Positions 42,710-50,563 of a stretch of DNA of 64,000 bases are shown piece by piece. The position numbers were made by a program, and so were the translations under genes. The stretch's first letter is position 1. The number at the start of each line of letters is the position of its first letter. The DNA is from an uncultured Bacilli bacterium (lineage in GTDB: Bacteria; Bacillota_I; Bacilli_A; RF39; UBA660): assembly GCA_934167465.1 (NCBI GenBank), contig CAKPKR010000001.1, forward strand, positions 186,001 through 250,000. Direction: 5' to 3'. Below the pieces are notes generated by a model. That model was given only the letters and a program-made list of their open reading frames with translations, was not told the origin of the DNA and ran no database searches.

Positions 42710-43402
42710 ATGTTAGAAGATACTTTTGCCAATCGTTTAAGAAAAGCATTAGAATATAATAATATGAAACCTGTTGACCTCGCAAATCGAACAGGTATTA
42801 ACAAATCCTTAATAAGTAATTACCTATCAGGAACATTTAAAGCAAAACAAGATAAAGTAAATATTATTGCTGAAACACTAGGTGTTAGTGAGGGTTGGCT
42901 TATGGGATATGATGTTGATATGGATAGGGATTGGCTAACTGATGAAGAAGATGTTTCAAATATTAAAATTGATAATGCAAGATATATTGAAACAATGACA
43001 AAAACTGTAAAAATACCAATACTAGGTAAAGTTCCTGCTGGAATTCCTATTGAAGCGATAGAGGATATAATTGGATACGAAGAAATTCCTGCATCAATGT
43101 TAAGAGATGGTAATAATTACTTTTCATTAAAAATTGATGGTGATAGTATGTATCCTGATTATAAAACAGGTGATATTATTATAATAAGACAACAAAATGA
43201 TTGTAATTCTGGTGATGATTGTGTTGTTATGGTAAATGGTGATGATGCTACTTTTAAAAGAGTTGTAAAACAAGAAAAAAGCATAATTTTAAAACCATTA
43301 AATAACAATTATGAACCTTACTACTTTGATGAATATGAAATTATGACTAAACCAGTTAAGATAATTGGTGTAGCAGTTGAAGTAAGAAGAAAGTTGAGAT
43401 AA
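42710..43402 (+). CDS. CI-like repressor with S24/LexA peptidase domain
   Basis: The 230-residue protein has an N-terminal XRE domain (MKPVDLANRTGINKSLISNY), a PAG self-cleavage site (KVPAGIPIEAI near residue 104) and a peptidase S24 domain with the Ser in IDGDSMYPDYKTGD and the Lys in DATFKRVV. It should maintain lysogeny and be cleaved on RecA activation, so the prophage is expected to respond to DNA damage. GAGGTG lies upstream of the ATG. Confidence 0.92.
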   Translation: MLEDTFANRLRKALEYNNMKPVDLANRTGINKSLISNYLSGTFKAKQDKVNIIAETLGVSEGWLMGYDVDMDRDWLTDEEDVSNIKIDNARYIETMTKTVKIPILGKVPAGIPIEAIEDIIGYEEIPASMLRDGNNYFSLKIDGDSMYPDYKTGDIIIIRQQNDCNSGDDCVVMVNGDDATFKRVVKQEKSIILKPLNNNYEPYYFDEYEIMTKPVKIIGVAVEVRRKLR

Positions 43403-43405
43403 TAT

Positions 43406-43612
43406 ATGGGAACAAGAATTAGAACTGTTAATAAAATTGGAAAAGGAAAATATTTTACTACAAGTTGGAAAGTAAGTGATTATTTAATTTGTAATATCCT
43501 ATATTTTATATTTTTCTATTCATATTATTTAATTTTTAAGTATTTATTTTATGTTCCTATAAAATGGTGTATCACCAAAATTATTGAAGTTGTCAAATCT
43601 AAACAGGCATAA
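43406..43612 (+). CDS. Small membrane protein co-transcribed with the repressor
   Basis: The 68-residue protein has a central hydrophobic segment (ICNILYFIFFYSYYLIFKYL) and basic ends. It begins 3 bases after the repressor stop. Lysogeny-expressed membrane proteins at this place often act in superinfection exclusion; this is inferred from context only. Confidence 0.6.
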   Translation: MGTRIRTVNKIGKGKYFTTSWKVSDYLICNILYFIFFYSYYLIFKYLFYVPIKWCITKIIEVVKSKQA

Positions 43613-43613
43613 A

Positions 43614-43641
43614 AAAAGACCTACTGCTCGAACAGTAAGTC
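43614..43641 (-). terminator. Hairpin after the repressor operon
   Basis: GACCTACTG and CAGTAAGTC pair around CTCGAA. The T tract is on the minus strand, so it would stop leftward antisense transcripts coming from the integrase side. Confidence 0.5.
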
Positions 43642-43659
43642 AAATGAAAAATCTCAAAA

Positions 43660-43685
43660 AAGTCTTGGTCGACTAAAAAACAAAA
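43660..43685 (+). promoter_or_regulatory. Shared 26-bp promoter/operator element, rightward copy
   Basis: AAGTCTTGGTCGACTAA followed by AAAACAAAA overlaps a TCGACT -35-like box; TATAAT follows after 18 bases (about 43692-43697), upstream of the integrase gene. It mirrors 42263-42288. Confidence 0.6.
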
Positions 43686-43769
43686 TATAAGATATAATGT
43701 TATGGATTTTTCTATTTCATTATATCAAAAATACTAGAAAAATACAAGAAAAGGAGGCATTTTTGATAA

Positions 43770-44813
43770 ATGAAATTACCCAACGGATATGGTTCTATTC
43801 AAAAATTATCAGGGAATAGAAGAAAACCATATATTGTAAGAAAAACAGTAGGATATGATGAAAATGGTGTTCAAATCAGAAAGATTGTTGGATACTTTGA
43901 AACAAGAACAAAAGCATTACAAGAATTAGCACTATTTAATGAAAATCCTTATGACATAGATGTAAGAAAAATAACAGTTTCAGAACTTCATGCTAAATGG
44001 CAAGATGAAAAATATCCAAAAATTGCCTACAAGACTACAAAAGTATATGATATGTGCTGGAACTATTGTAAAGATATACAAGATTTACCTTTTGTTGATG
44101 TTAAAATCAATCACCTACAAGCAATTGTTGATGGTATGGGTGAAAAATGGTCGGCAAAAAAGGCATTTAAAATATTATGGCATCAAATGTATGATTATGC
44201 TATTAAAAATGATATGAATGTAAGAAAATATTCTGAATACATTGATATAGGCAAAAAAACGACCAAATTAGAGCGAATTCCATTCGAGCAATGGGAAATA
44301 GACAAGTTTTGGGAAAATGTCGCTAGAATGGACTTTATTGACTGTATATTGATACTTATTTATACAGGAATGAGAGTTGGCGAACTTTTGGATATAAAAA
44401 TAGAAAATGTTCACCTAGAAGAAAAATATATGCGAGGTGGTTCTAAAACAGAAGCAGGTAAAGATAGAGTTATCCCTCTACATAACAGAATATTACCTCT
44501 TGTTAAAAGATGGTATGAAGATGCTATCAAGGTTGGTAGTGAATACTTAATTTTCAATCATGAATATAAACAAATGCTTTATTGGAATTTCTATCATGAA
44601 AAATTTGAAAAGATTATTGAACAATTAGAGATGGATAAAAAACATAGACCTCATGATACAAGACATACTTTTGCTACAATGATGGATAGAACACCTGCTA
44701 ATAAATTATGTATCAAAAGAATACTAGGTCATGCAAGTAAGGATATTACCGATAAAGTTTATACACATAAAGATATTGAAGAACTTATCGAGGCAGTTAA
44801 TTACCTTGAATAA
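43770..44813 (+). CDS. Prophage tyrosine integrase
   Basis: The 347-residue protein has an N-terminal arm-binding domain (GYGSIQKLSGNRRKPYIVRK), a SAM-like core-binding domain and a C-terminal catalytic domain with the Arg in YTGMRVGELLDIK, HDTRHTFAT, and the His and Tyr in LGHASKDITDKVYTH. It lies next to the right attachment core in rpsI and near the GTTGCCTAC arm repeats, so it is the enzyme for insertion and, with the excisionase-like protein, excision. Confidence 0.95.
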   Translation: MKLPNGYGSIQKLSGNRRKPYIVRKTVGYDENGVQIRKIVGYFETRTKALQELALFNENPYDIDVRKITVSELHAKWQDEKYPKIAYKTTKVYDMCWNYCKDIQDLPFVDVKINHLQAIVDGMGEKWSAKKAFKILWHQMYDYAIKNDMNVRKYSEYIDIGKKTTKLERIPFEQWEIDKFWENVARMDFIDCILILIYTGMRVGELLDIKIENVHLEEKYMRGGSKTEAGKDRVIPLHNRILPLVKRWYEDAIKVGSEYLIFNHEYKQMLYWNFYHEKFEKIIEQLEMDKKHRPHDTRHTFATMMDRTPANKLCIKRILGHASKDITDKVYTHKDIEELIEAVNYLE

Positions 44814-44828
44814 GTTCTTTTTTATATA

Positions 44829-44860
44829 CAAAAAAAATCTCGTAAAATATATACGAGATT
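44829..44860 (-). terminator. Hairpin between integrase and right attachment site
   Basis: AATCTCGT and ACGAGATT pair around 8 bases; the T tract lies on the minus strand. It probably blocks host rpsI read-through into the integrase antisense strand. Confidence 0.6.
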
Positions 44861-44887
44861 GAGAAGTACATTTTACTCTTTTTTTGT

Positions 44888-44918
44888 GTTGCCTACCTGT
44901 TGCCTACTTGTTGCCCAC
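44888..44918 (+). repeat. Integrase arm-type repeats, right end
   Basis: Three direct 9-bp units with an 11-bp period: GTTGCCTAC, GTTGCCTAC and GTTGCCCAC. The first two, with their spacer, equal 13842-13861. Confidence 0.65.
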
Positions 44919-44960
44919 GAACTGATTTCAACGGTGTTTAACAAGTATCTTAACAAAAGA

Positions 44961-44992
44961 AAAACCCCATAAACATTGAATTTATGGGGTAG
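44961..44992 (-). terminator. Phage-supplied terminator for rpsI
   Basis: On the minus strand ACCCCATAAA pairs with TTTATGGGGT and five T residues follow. It replaces the native terminator displaced to 13749-13778. Confidence 0.88.
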
Positions 44993-45008
44993 AACTGTAG
45001 TACGCAAT

Positions 45009-45425
45009 CTATCTTTTTGAGAATTGTGGTGCTCTACGAGCTGCTTTAAGACCTGGTTTTTTACGTTCTTTAACTCTTGAATCTCTTGTAATAAATCCAG
45101 CTCTTTTTAAAGTTTTTCTGTAACTATCTTCTGATTCTTCATTACCAGCATCGTATTGTAATAAAGCTCTTGTAATTCCTAGTCGGATAGCACCAGCTTG
45201 ACCAGTGAATCCTCCACCATTTACTTTAGCTTCGATATCAAATGTTTCAGCATTATTAGTTGCTACTAGAGGTTGCATTAAATCCATAACATTAGTTTCA
45301 TATGGGAAAAATTCTCTAACATCTTTTCCATTAACTGTTATTTTACCTTTACCTGGAACCATCTTAATTTGTGCTACAGATGATTTTCTTCTACCAGTTC
45401 CAATAAATATTCTTTTATCAGCCAT
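45009..45425 (-). CDS. rpsI: Ribosomal protein S9, 3' end remade by prophage
   Basis: The 138-residue protein has the S9 core (GTGRRKSSVAQIKMVPGKGK) and the invariant C-terminus APQFSKR, whose Arg tail reaches the P-site tRNA. It is 12 bases downstream of rplM. The last codons lie inside the phage attachment core, so the stop codon now used (TAG) comes from the phage while the protein ending is unchanged. Confidence 0.97.
   Translation of the reverse strand: MADKRIFIGTGRRKSSVAQIKMVPGKGKITVNGKDVREFFPYETNVMDLMQPLVATNNAETFDIEAKVNGGGFTGQAGAIRLGITRALLQYDAGNEESEDSYRKTLKRAGFITRDSRVKERKKPGLKAARRAPQFSKR
45010..45030. repeat. Prophage attachment core inside rpsI
   Basis: This is the second copy of the 21-bp core found at 13790-13810 (20 of 21 identical). 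The single difference is in the third position of a Pro codon, so the S9 protein is not altered. Confidence 0.88.
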
Positions 45426-45437
45426 TTAAAAAACCTC

Positions 45438-45872
45438 CTATTTCATTTTTAACTCAACTGGTTGTTGAGCTGCATGTGGATGTGATCCTTCTGCGTAAAC
45501 AAATAATTTTTTATACATTTGACGTCCTAGTCTTCCTTTTGGAAGCATACCTTTGATAGCTCTTTCCATCATTTCTACTGGATAGCTTTCTTTCATAACA
45601 CGAGCTGTTCTTTCTCTTAATCCTCCAGTATAACCACTGTGATTATAATAAATTTTATCTTCTAATTTATTACCAGTTAAGTTAACTTTTGAAGCATTAA
45701 TGATAATTACATTGTCTCCACAATCGATATGTGGTGTGAAAGTTGGTTTATGTTTTCCTCTTAAGATATGTGCGGCTTTAGTAGCAACACGACCTAAGTT
45801 TTGACCTTCAGCATCAATTACATACCAATTACGAACTAATTCTTCTTTTTTTTGCATATATGAATTTTTCAT
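45438..45872 (-). CDS. rplM: Ribosomal protein L13
   Basis: The start at 45872 (MKNSYMQKKEELVRNWYVID) follows GAAAGGG; a longer in-frame reading runs into the leader and is rejected. The 144-residue product has the L13 features HIDCGDNVIIINA and HSGYTGGLRE. It is the first gene of the rplM-rpsI operon with its own promoter and leader. Confidence 0.97.
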   Translation of the reverse strand: MKNSYMQKKEELVRNWYVIDAEGQNLGRVATKAAHILRGKHKPTFTPHIDCGDNVIIINASKVNLTGNKLEDKIYYNHSGYTGGLRERTARVMKESYPVEMMERAIKGMLPKGRLGRQMYKKLFVYAEGSHPHAAQQPVELKMK

Positions 45873-45875
45873 AAA

Positions 45876-45955
45876 TATTTCCCTTTCTAATATAAATTGT
45901 TTGAAATGAGTGTTCCCAATACCCATTTCTTTGGGATATATAAAATGTACCAATT
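45876..45955 (-). promoter_or_regulatory. L13-type ribosomal protein leader
   Basis: The untranslated leader between promoter and rplM contains a TCCCAAAGAAATGGGT hairpin followed by ATTGGGAACACTCATTTC. Position and sequence style match the L13 leader that mediates autoregulation in Bacillota; a covariance search is needed for certainty. Confidence 0.6.
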
Positions 45956-45958
45956 ATG

Positions 45959-45987
45959 ATTGTACTAAAAAAAGGTTAAAAAGTCAA
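45959..45987 (-). promoter_or_regulatory. Promoter of rplM-rpsI
   Basis: On the minus strand TTGACT, a 17-base spacer and TACAAT, about 85 bases upstream of the rplM start. Confidence 0.8.
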
Positions 45988-46017
45988 TAAATTTCCTTTA
46001 TAAATAAAGAGTTTTTA

Positions 46018-46746
46018 TTAATATTTTACATTTTTTAAGTATAAGCCTTCTGGAGGTGCAGTTATACCTGCTTTTTCTCTATTTTCAGATAATAATATTT
46101 CTTTCACTTGACCAATTTCTTTTTTATCAGATCCTACTTCAATTAATGTACCTACTAGATTTCTAACCATATATCTTAAAAAACCATTGCCTATAAATGT
46201 TATTCCTAAAATATTATTTTTTAATTCAAATTTAATGTTATATATAGTTCTAACATAGTCTTTTTCTTTAATATCTGTTTTGACGAAAGATTTAAAGTTA
46301 TGCGTTCCTATTAATATTTTAGAAGCCTTTTTCATTTTTTTTACATCTAATTTTTTATTATATTGATAGATATAATTTCTATCAAATACATTATATTCAC
46401 CTATATTAATTTTATAAATATATTCTTTTTTTATGACATTAAATCTTGCGTGAAAGTCGTCTGGTACCTTTTCTATTTTTTTAATATATATATCATCATT
46501 AATTAGTTTATTAAGTGAATGTTTTAGTTTATTAATATCTATTTCTGAATCACTATCAAAATGTGCTTTAGCATTTATTCCGTGCACTTTAGCGTCTGTT
46601 CTGCCACTAGAACTTATTGTTGTCTTTTTATTTAATATTTTTGATAAATTATCTTCAATGTTATCTTGAATTGTATTTTTATTTACTTGTTTTTGATAAC
46701 CATTATAATTCGTTCCATCATAGGAAAATGTCATTAAGTAACGCAT
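46018..46746 (-). CDS. truA: tRNA pseudouridine(38-40) synthase TruA
   Basis: From the ATG at 46746 (GGAGG 6 bases upstream) the protein has 242 residues with MRYLMTFSYDGTNYNGYQKQ and the catalytic Asp in SSGRTDAKVHGINAKAHF. It modifies U38-40 of the tRNA anticodon arm. It overlaps ecfT by 29 bases and ends the ecf-truA operon. Confidence 0.95.
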   Translation of the reverse strand: MRYLMTFSYDGTNYNGYQKQVNKNTIQDNIEDNLSKILNKKTTISSSGRTDAKVHGINAKAHFDSDSEIDINKLKHSLNKLINDDIYIKKIEKVPDDFHARFNVIKKEYIYKINIGEYNVFDRNYIYQYNKKLDVKKMKKASKILIGTHNFKSFVKTDIKEKDYVRTIYNIKFELKNNILGITFIGNGFLRYMVRNLVGTLIEVGSDKKEIGQVKEILLSENREKAGITAPPEGLYLKNVKY

Positions 46747-47452
46747 ATCTACCTCCAAATACAATTATGTAAATCATTAATATTATCCAATCTTTTAGAT
46801 TCCAATTGTAATCATCTATTTTAATGTTATAATCATATAATTTCAATTCTAGTTCATCGGCTAGCATATCAGCTTTCCTAATTAGTAAACTGAATGTTGG
46901 GATTATTATTGCTTTTAGTACTAATATTTTATTTTTTTTTATTCCTTTACTTATTAATCCTTTTATTACTTTATTAAATTCTTCTATTACTATTGGTATA
47001 AATTTTATTGATAGTGTTAAAACAAGTATAATCTTTTTAGTATTTATCTTTAATATTTTTAATGGCAATAATAATTTATCTAGACTATATATTAATTCAT
47101 TTGTTGATGTTGAGATTGTTATTAATGAACTATATATATATATTTCAATTATTTTAAAAATATTTGTTATGTTTAATATCAGATCTATTTTACATAATAA
47201 ATTAACTATAAATATAGGTATTAATAAATATAATAAACATTTCATTGATTTTAAATATTTATTTATTTTAATTTTTGATAATAATATTAAAAAAAGTAAA
47301 TATATAATAAGTAAAATATGTTCTATTATATTATTTGAGGTTATTGATATTATTGTAAAAATAATTAAAGTTAGTAGTTTATTTAATGGATTAATTTTTT
47401 GAATGATTGAGTTTGTATCTATGTATCTAAATATTTGAATATTATTTAACAT
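46718..47452 (-). CDS. ecfT: ECF transporter transmembrane subunit EcfT
   Basis: The 244-residue protein has several membrane helices in the first 130 residues and the amphipathic coupling helices later (EFNKVIKGLISKGIKKNK and ADMLADELELKLYDYN). The usual Ala-Arg-Gly coupling motifs appear degenerate here (SKG and KLY). It forms the energy-coupling module for vitamin uptake with the two ATPases upstream and exchangeable S components encoded elsewhere. Confidence 0.9.
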   Translation of the reverse strand: MLNNIQIFRYIDTNSIIQKINPLNKLLTLIIFTIISITSNNIIEHILLIIYLLFLILLSKIKINKYLKSMKCLLYLLIPIFIVNLLCKIDLILNITNIFKIIEIYIYSSLITISTSTNELIYSLDKLLLPLKILKINTKKIILVLTLSIKFIPIVIEEFNKVIKGLISKGIKKNKILVLKAIIIPTFSLLIRKADMLADELELKLYDYNIKIDDYNWNLKDWIILMIYIIVFGGRYALLNDIFL

Positions 47453-48245
47453 ATCTATAAATATCCTTTATTAAATCATTTATATCATCTCTATATCCTA
47501 TTTTTATTTTTTTTGTTTTAAGGACTTTGTTGGAAAATGAAATTAAATTAGGAACTTTAATTTTTATTTTATTTAGTTTTTCTTCTTGTTTAAATATTGT
47601 ATATTTATCGCCTTCCATAATTATTTTTTTGTTATCAAGAACATATATATAATCCGTTATTTTATGAATAAAGTTCATATCGTGAGAGGCAATTATTATT
47701 GTCTTATTATATCTATTTTTAAGCATTCTTATTAATTTAATCATTTCATTTTTATCTTTATCATCTAATCCAATTGTTGGTTCATCTAATAATATTATTT
47801 TAGGATTTAATATTAATACTGAGGCTAGGGCTAATTTTCTTTTTTCGCCACTAGATAAATTAAAAGGATTTTTATTTAAATAGTCTTCATTTAAATTTAC
47901 CATTTCTAAAACATCATAGATTCTTTTATTTATATCTTTTTTATAATCACTTAATTTTAATATAACTTCTAGTTCTTTTTTTACTGTTTGATTAAAAAAT
48001 TGCTCTTCTGGAAATTGAAATAAAAATCCAATTTTGTTTACATCTTCAATTATTATTTCACCTTTTGTAGGTACAATAATATTATCGATTAGTTCTAATA
48101 GGGTAGTTTTACCACTTCCGCTTTTTCCAATAATTGAAGTTATTTTTCCAGTTTCAAATTTCATATTTATATTTTTTAATACTTCTTTTTTTTCATAATT
48201 TATTTTTTCGTAAGTAAAATCCACATTTTTTAATTCTATTTCCAT
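47442..48245 (-). CDS. ecfA2: ECF transporter ATPase EcfA2
   Basis: The 267-residue ABC ATPase has Walker A GKSGSGKTTLLELI, the signature FNLSSGEKRKLALASVL, Walker B IILLDEPTIGLD and the switch His in IIASHDMNFIH. It overlaps both neighbours by about 10 bases, consistent with an operon producing the heterodimeric ATPase. Confidence 0.93.
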   Translation of the reverse strand: MEIELKNVDFTYEKINYEKKEVLKNINMKFETGKITSIIGKSGSGKTTLLELIDNIIVPTKGEIIIEDVNKIGFLFQFPEEQFFNQTVKKELEVILKLSDYKKDINKRIYDVLEMVNLNEDYLNKNPFNLSSGEKRKLALASVLILNPKIILLDEPTIGLDDKDKNEMIKLIRMLKNRYNKTIIIASHDMNFIHKITDYIYVLDNKKIIMEGDKYTIFKQEEKLNKIKIKVPNLISFSNKVLKTKKIKIGYRDDINDLIKDIYRYVK

Positions 48246-49030
48246 AATTTATTCACCATCTTATTAATGTCTAATATTATTTCATCTAGTAAATTATAAT
48301 ATTTCAATTTGATTGATAAGGATGCCATAAATGGTAATTCTAGGTTATTTTCTTTAAATATTTTTTCGTTCTCAAAGGCTTTATTTGTTTTTGAATCTAA
48401 TACTATGTTTTTATTTCCTAGCATTATTATTCTTTTACCATATAAAAGATCATCCATATCATTCGTAGTACATATTATTGTTGTTTTATTTTCTCTATTT
48501 ATTTTTTTTAAATATTTATATACTTTTTCTTTTGTTATTCCATCTAACATAGATGTACATTCATCCAGTATTATTATTTTAGGGTTTCCTAAAAGTGCAG
48601 CAGCTATTTTTACTAATTCTTTTTCTCCGCCGCTTAATGAGTTTGGTTCACAATCTAAAATATTTTCTATTTCTAGATATTTTGCTATTTTTTTTATTTG
48701 TTCATTTATTTCTTCTTTTGGTGTGTTTAGATTTTTAAGTTTTAATTCTAATTCTTCTCTTACTGTATCTGTTATAAAAATAGTGTTTAATCCCTCAAAT
48801 GATACATTCATTATTTTTTTAATTTTGTCTTTTTCTTCTATTTTAATATTATCTATTTTTATGTCGTATTTATCTTTTATTAATCCGGATAATATTTTAA
48901 TTAATGTTGTTTTGCCACTACCACTTTTTCCTATTATGAAAACAAATTCACTATTTTTAATTTCTAGATTTAAATCACTAAATATTATCTTATTTTTATA
49001 TGAAAAATTTAAGTTTTTAATTGTTATCAT
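48236..49030 (-). CDS. ecfA1: ECF transporter ATPase EcfA1
   Basis: The start ATG at 49030 follows GGGTGG. The 264-residue protein has Walker A GKSGSGKTTLIKIL, the signature NSLSGGEKELVKIAAALL and Walker B IIILDECTSMLD. The switch position reads ICTTNDMDDLL, with Asn instead of the usual His, so this site may be less active than EcfA2. It is the first gene of ecfA1-ecfA2-ecfT-truA. Confidence 0.9.
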   Translation of the reverse strand: MITIKNLNFSYKNKIIFSDLNLEIKNSEFVFIIGKSGSGKTTLIKILSGLIKDKYDIKIDNIKIEEKDKIKKIMNVSFEGLNTIFITDTVREELELKLKNLNTPKEEINEQIKKIAKYLEIENILDCEPNSLSGGEKELVKIAAALLGNPKIIILDECTSMLDGITKEKVYKYLKKINRENKTTIICTTNDMDDLLYGKRIIMLGNKNIVLDSKTNKAFENEKIFKENNLELPFMASLSIKLKYYNLLDEIILDINKMVNKLWK

Positions 49031-49054
49031 TTTAACCACCCACTAATACTATCT

Positions 49055-49083
49055 ATTATAATATAATTAATTTTATTTTACAA
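49055..49083 (-). promoter_or_regulatory. Promoter of the ecf-truA operon
   Basis: On the minus strand TTGTAA, a 17-base spacer and TATAAT lie about 25 bases upstream of the first start codon. Confidence 0.65.
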
Positions 49084-49093
49084 TTTTTTTAAG

Positions 49094-49125
49094 AAAAAAG
49101 TAGTAAAATCTATTTTACTACTACT
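49094..49125 (-). terminator. Terminator of the pilin-like gene
   Basis: On the minus strand AGTAGTAAAA and TTTTACTACT pair around TAGA and six T residues follow. The stop codon of the pilin-like gene lies within the loop. Confidence 0.9.
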
Positions 49126-49739
49126 TTATATTCCTTACCATTATAAGTAATTGTTATTGTAATGGTATCAGCTATATCTTTCTTTTGAATACCATTTTTA
49201 TTTATATATTTATCTGTGTTATAAATATTATTTTTAATATATTTACCTTTTAAATCACTTACTTTAACTGTTATATTATTTTTTAAATTATTATCTTCTG
49301 CATATTTTATAGCAGATTGTTCAATTAAATCATCTTTACTGATATATACGTTATAAGAGTATTTTCTATTTTTTACTTCTCCTGTAATTTCATCAACTAT
49401 ATTTGTACAATTTATAATTACAAAGGTATCATGATCTTCATCATCAAATGTACCGCCATTTATTGGATCGGTTATTTTTGGTTCTAAATTAGCACTGTCA
49501 ATCAATTCTTGAACTGTTACTAATAATGATGTTTCTTCATCAATTGGAAAGTGAGAATCATTTACATTGTCTGCAGCCCAACTCATAGCAGCTGATTTTA
49601 TTGATCCTAAATTTGTATCATATACTTGTTTTTTATAGTCTTTTATACTTACTAAGATATTTGGTGTAACTATAAGTGCGATTATTGAAAGAATGACTAA
49701 TGTTGTTACTAATTCTATTAATGTAAATCCTTTTTTCAT
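49110..49739 (-). CDS. Type IV pilin-like protein
   Basis: The 209-residue protein starts KKGFTLIELVTTLVILSIIA, the prepilin peptidase and methylation motif (cleavage after Gly, Phe at +1, Glu at +5), followed by a soluble domain. Two Cys are not near each other. No pilus assembly genes lie nearby. It starts 1 base after the SDR stop and may be a minor pilin or competence pseudopilin. Confidence 0.85.
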   Translation of the reverse strand: MKKGFTLIELVTTLVILSIIALIVTPNILVSIKDYKKQVYDTNLGSIKSAAMSWAADNVNDSHFPIDEETSLLVTVQELIDSANLEPKITDPINGGTFDDEDHDTFVIINCTNIVDEITGEVKNRKYSYNVYISKDDLIEQSAIKYAEDNNLKNNITVKVSDLKGKYIKNNIYNTDKYINKNGIQKKDIADTITITITYNGKEYKVVVK

Positions 49740-49740
49740 A

Positions 49741-50493
49741 TTATAATTCCTTTCTTTTTTGTATTTTATAATTCATTTTTTTCATTATTTTTCTTGGAAT
49801 TAATTTTCCAAAAATAACTAATATTTGATTTTTAATGCCTGGTATGATTATTGTTTTTCTTCGAAACATTTTTTTTATGGCATAAGCAGCTACTTCATCA
49901 GATTCCATTGCTTTAACACCAAATTTTATTTTTGCTTTTTTATTAAATTCAGTATTAACCGGTCCTGGACATAATGTTCCCACATAAACTTTGCTTTTAT
50001 TTTGTTTTAATTCTTCATTTATTCCTTCTGTTAAATGCAAAACATAACTTTTAGTAGCATAATAACTAGACACTAATGGTCCTGTAAAAAATGCTGCTGT
50101 GGAAGCTGTATTTAATATATATCCGTTATTCTTTTTTGAAAAATCTTTTAAGAATAGTTTTGTTAAAATATGAACTGTTTTAATATTAGTATTTATCATA
50201 TCTAGTTCTTGTGTTAAATCAGTGTTTGTAAATTCTCCATATACTCCAAATCCGGCGTTATTTATTAATACATCTATATTATCATTTTTTACTTTTTCAT
50301 ATAGTTTATAACAATTTTCTTCTTTTGATAAATCTAAAGTAATAATTTGAATATTGTTCTTTAATTCTTTTTTAGTTTCTAAAAGTTTTGTTTCTGTTTT
50401 AGCAACTAGGATTAAGTCATAGCCTAATTTGTCTAATTGTTTAGCAATTTCTTTACCTATTCCAGAAGATGCTCCAGTTATTAATGCTTTCAT
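49741..50493 (-). CDS. Short-chain dehydrogenase/reductase
   Basis: The 250-residue protein has TGASSGIGKEIA (cofactor), NNAGFGVYGEF, the Ser in NTASTAAFF and the active pair in SSYYATKSYVLHL (YxxxK). It is closest to the classical DltE/YohF-like oxidoreductases (COG0300). The substrate is unknown. It probably shares a transcript with the pilin-like gene downstream. Confidence 0.85.
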   Translation of the reverse strand: MKALITGASSGIGKEIAKQLDKLGYDLILVAKTETKLLETKKELKNNIQIITLDLSKEENCYKLYEKVKNDNIDVLINNAGFGVYGEFTNTDLTQELDMINTNIKTVHILTKLFLKDFSKKNNGYILNTASTAAFFTGPLVSSYYATKSYVLHLTEGINEELKQNKSKVYVGTLCPGPVNTEFNKKAKIKFGVKAMESDEVAAYAIKKMFRRKTIIIPGIKNQILVIFGKLIPRKIMKKMNYKIQKRKEL

Positions 50494-50534
50494 ACTATCA
50501 CCTATAACAAAATAATTATATCATTTTTTCTTAT

Positions 50535-50560
50535 AAAAAAAAATACAATTTCGTATTTTA
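50535..50560 (-). terminator. Terminator after the frameshifted surface gene
   Basis: On the minus strand AATAC and GTATT pair around GAAATT and a long T run follows. Confidence 0.65.
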
Positions 50561-50563
50561 ATT

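Larger units (their letters stand above)
13790..45030. mobile_element. Complete siphovirus-type prophage with a DGR, integrated in rpsI
   Basis: About 31.2 kb lies between two copies of the rpsI 3' end. It has a tyrosine integrase at the right end, a divergent lysogeny switch, a leftward early and replication region, HK97-type head genes, a tail with an 822-residue tape measure (roughly 120 nm by the usual 0.15 nm per residue), a retroelement and lysis genes. The long non-contractile layout and tape measure indicate a siphovirus. No essential module is visibly broken, so it may be inducible. Confidence 0.93.

Noticed and set aside
42263..43685. Invertible switch around the repressor region
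   Set aside because: The inverted 26-bp copies overlap promoters of int and the excisionase-like gene, so shared operators are the simpler reading; kept only as an alternative.
48309..49046. Long plus-strand ORF of 245 codons
   Set aside because: It is antisense to ecfA1, whose ABC motifs are clear; no start signal or domain is seen in the plus frame.
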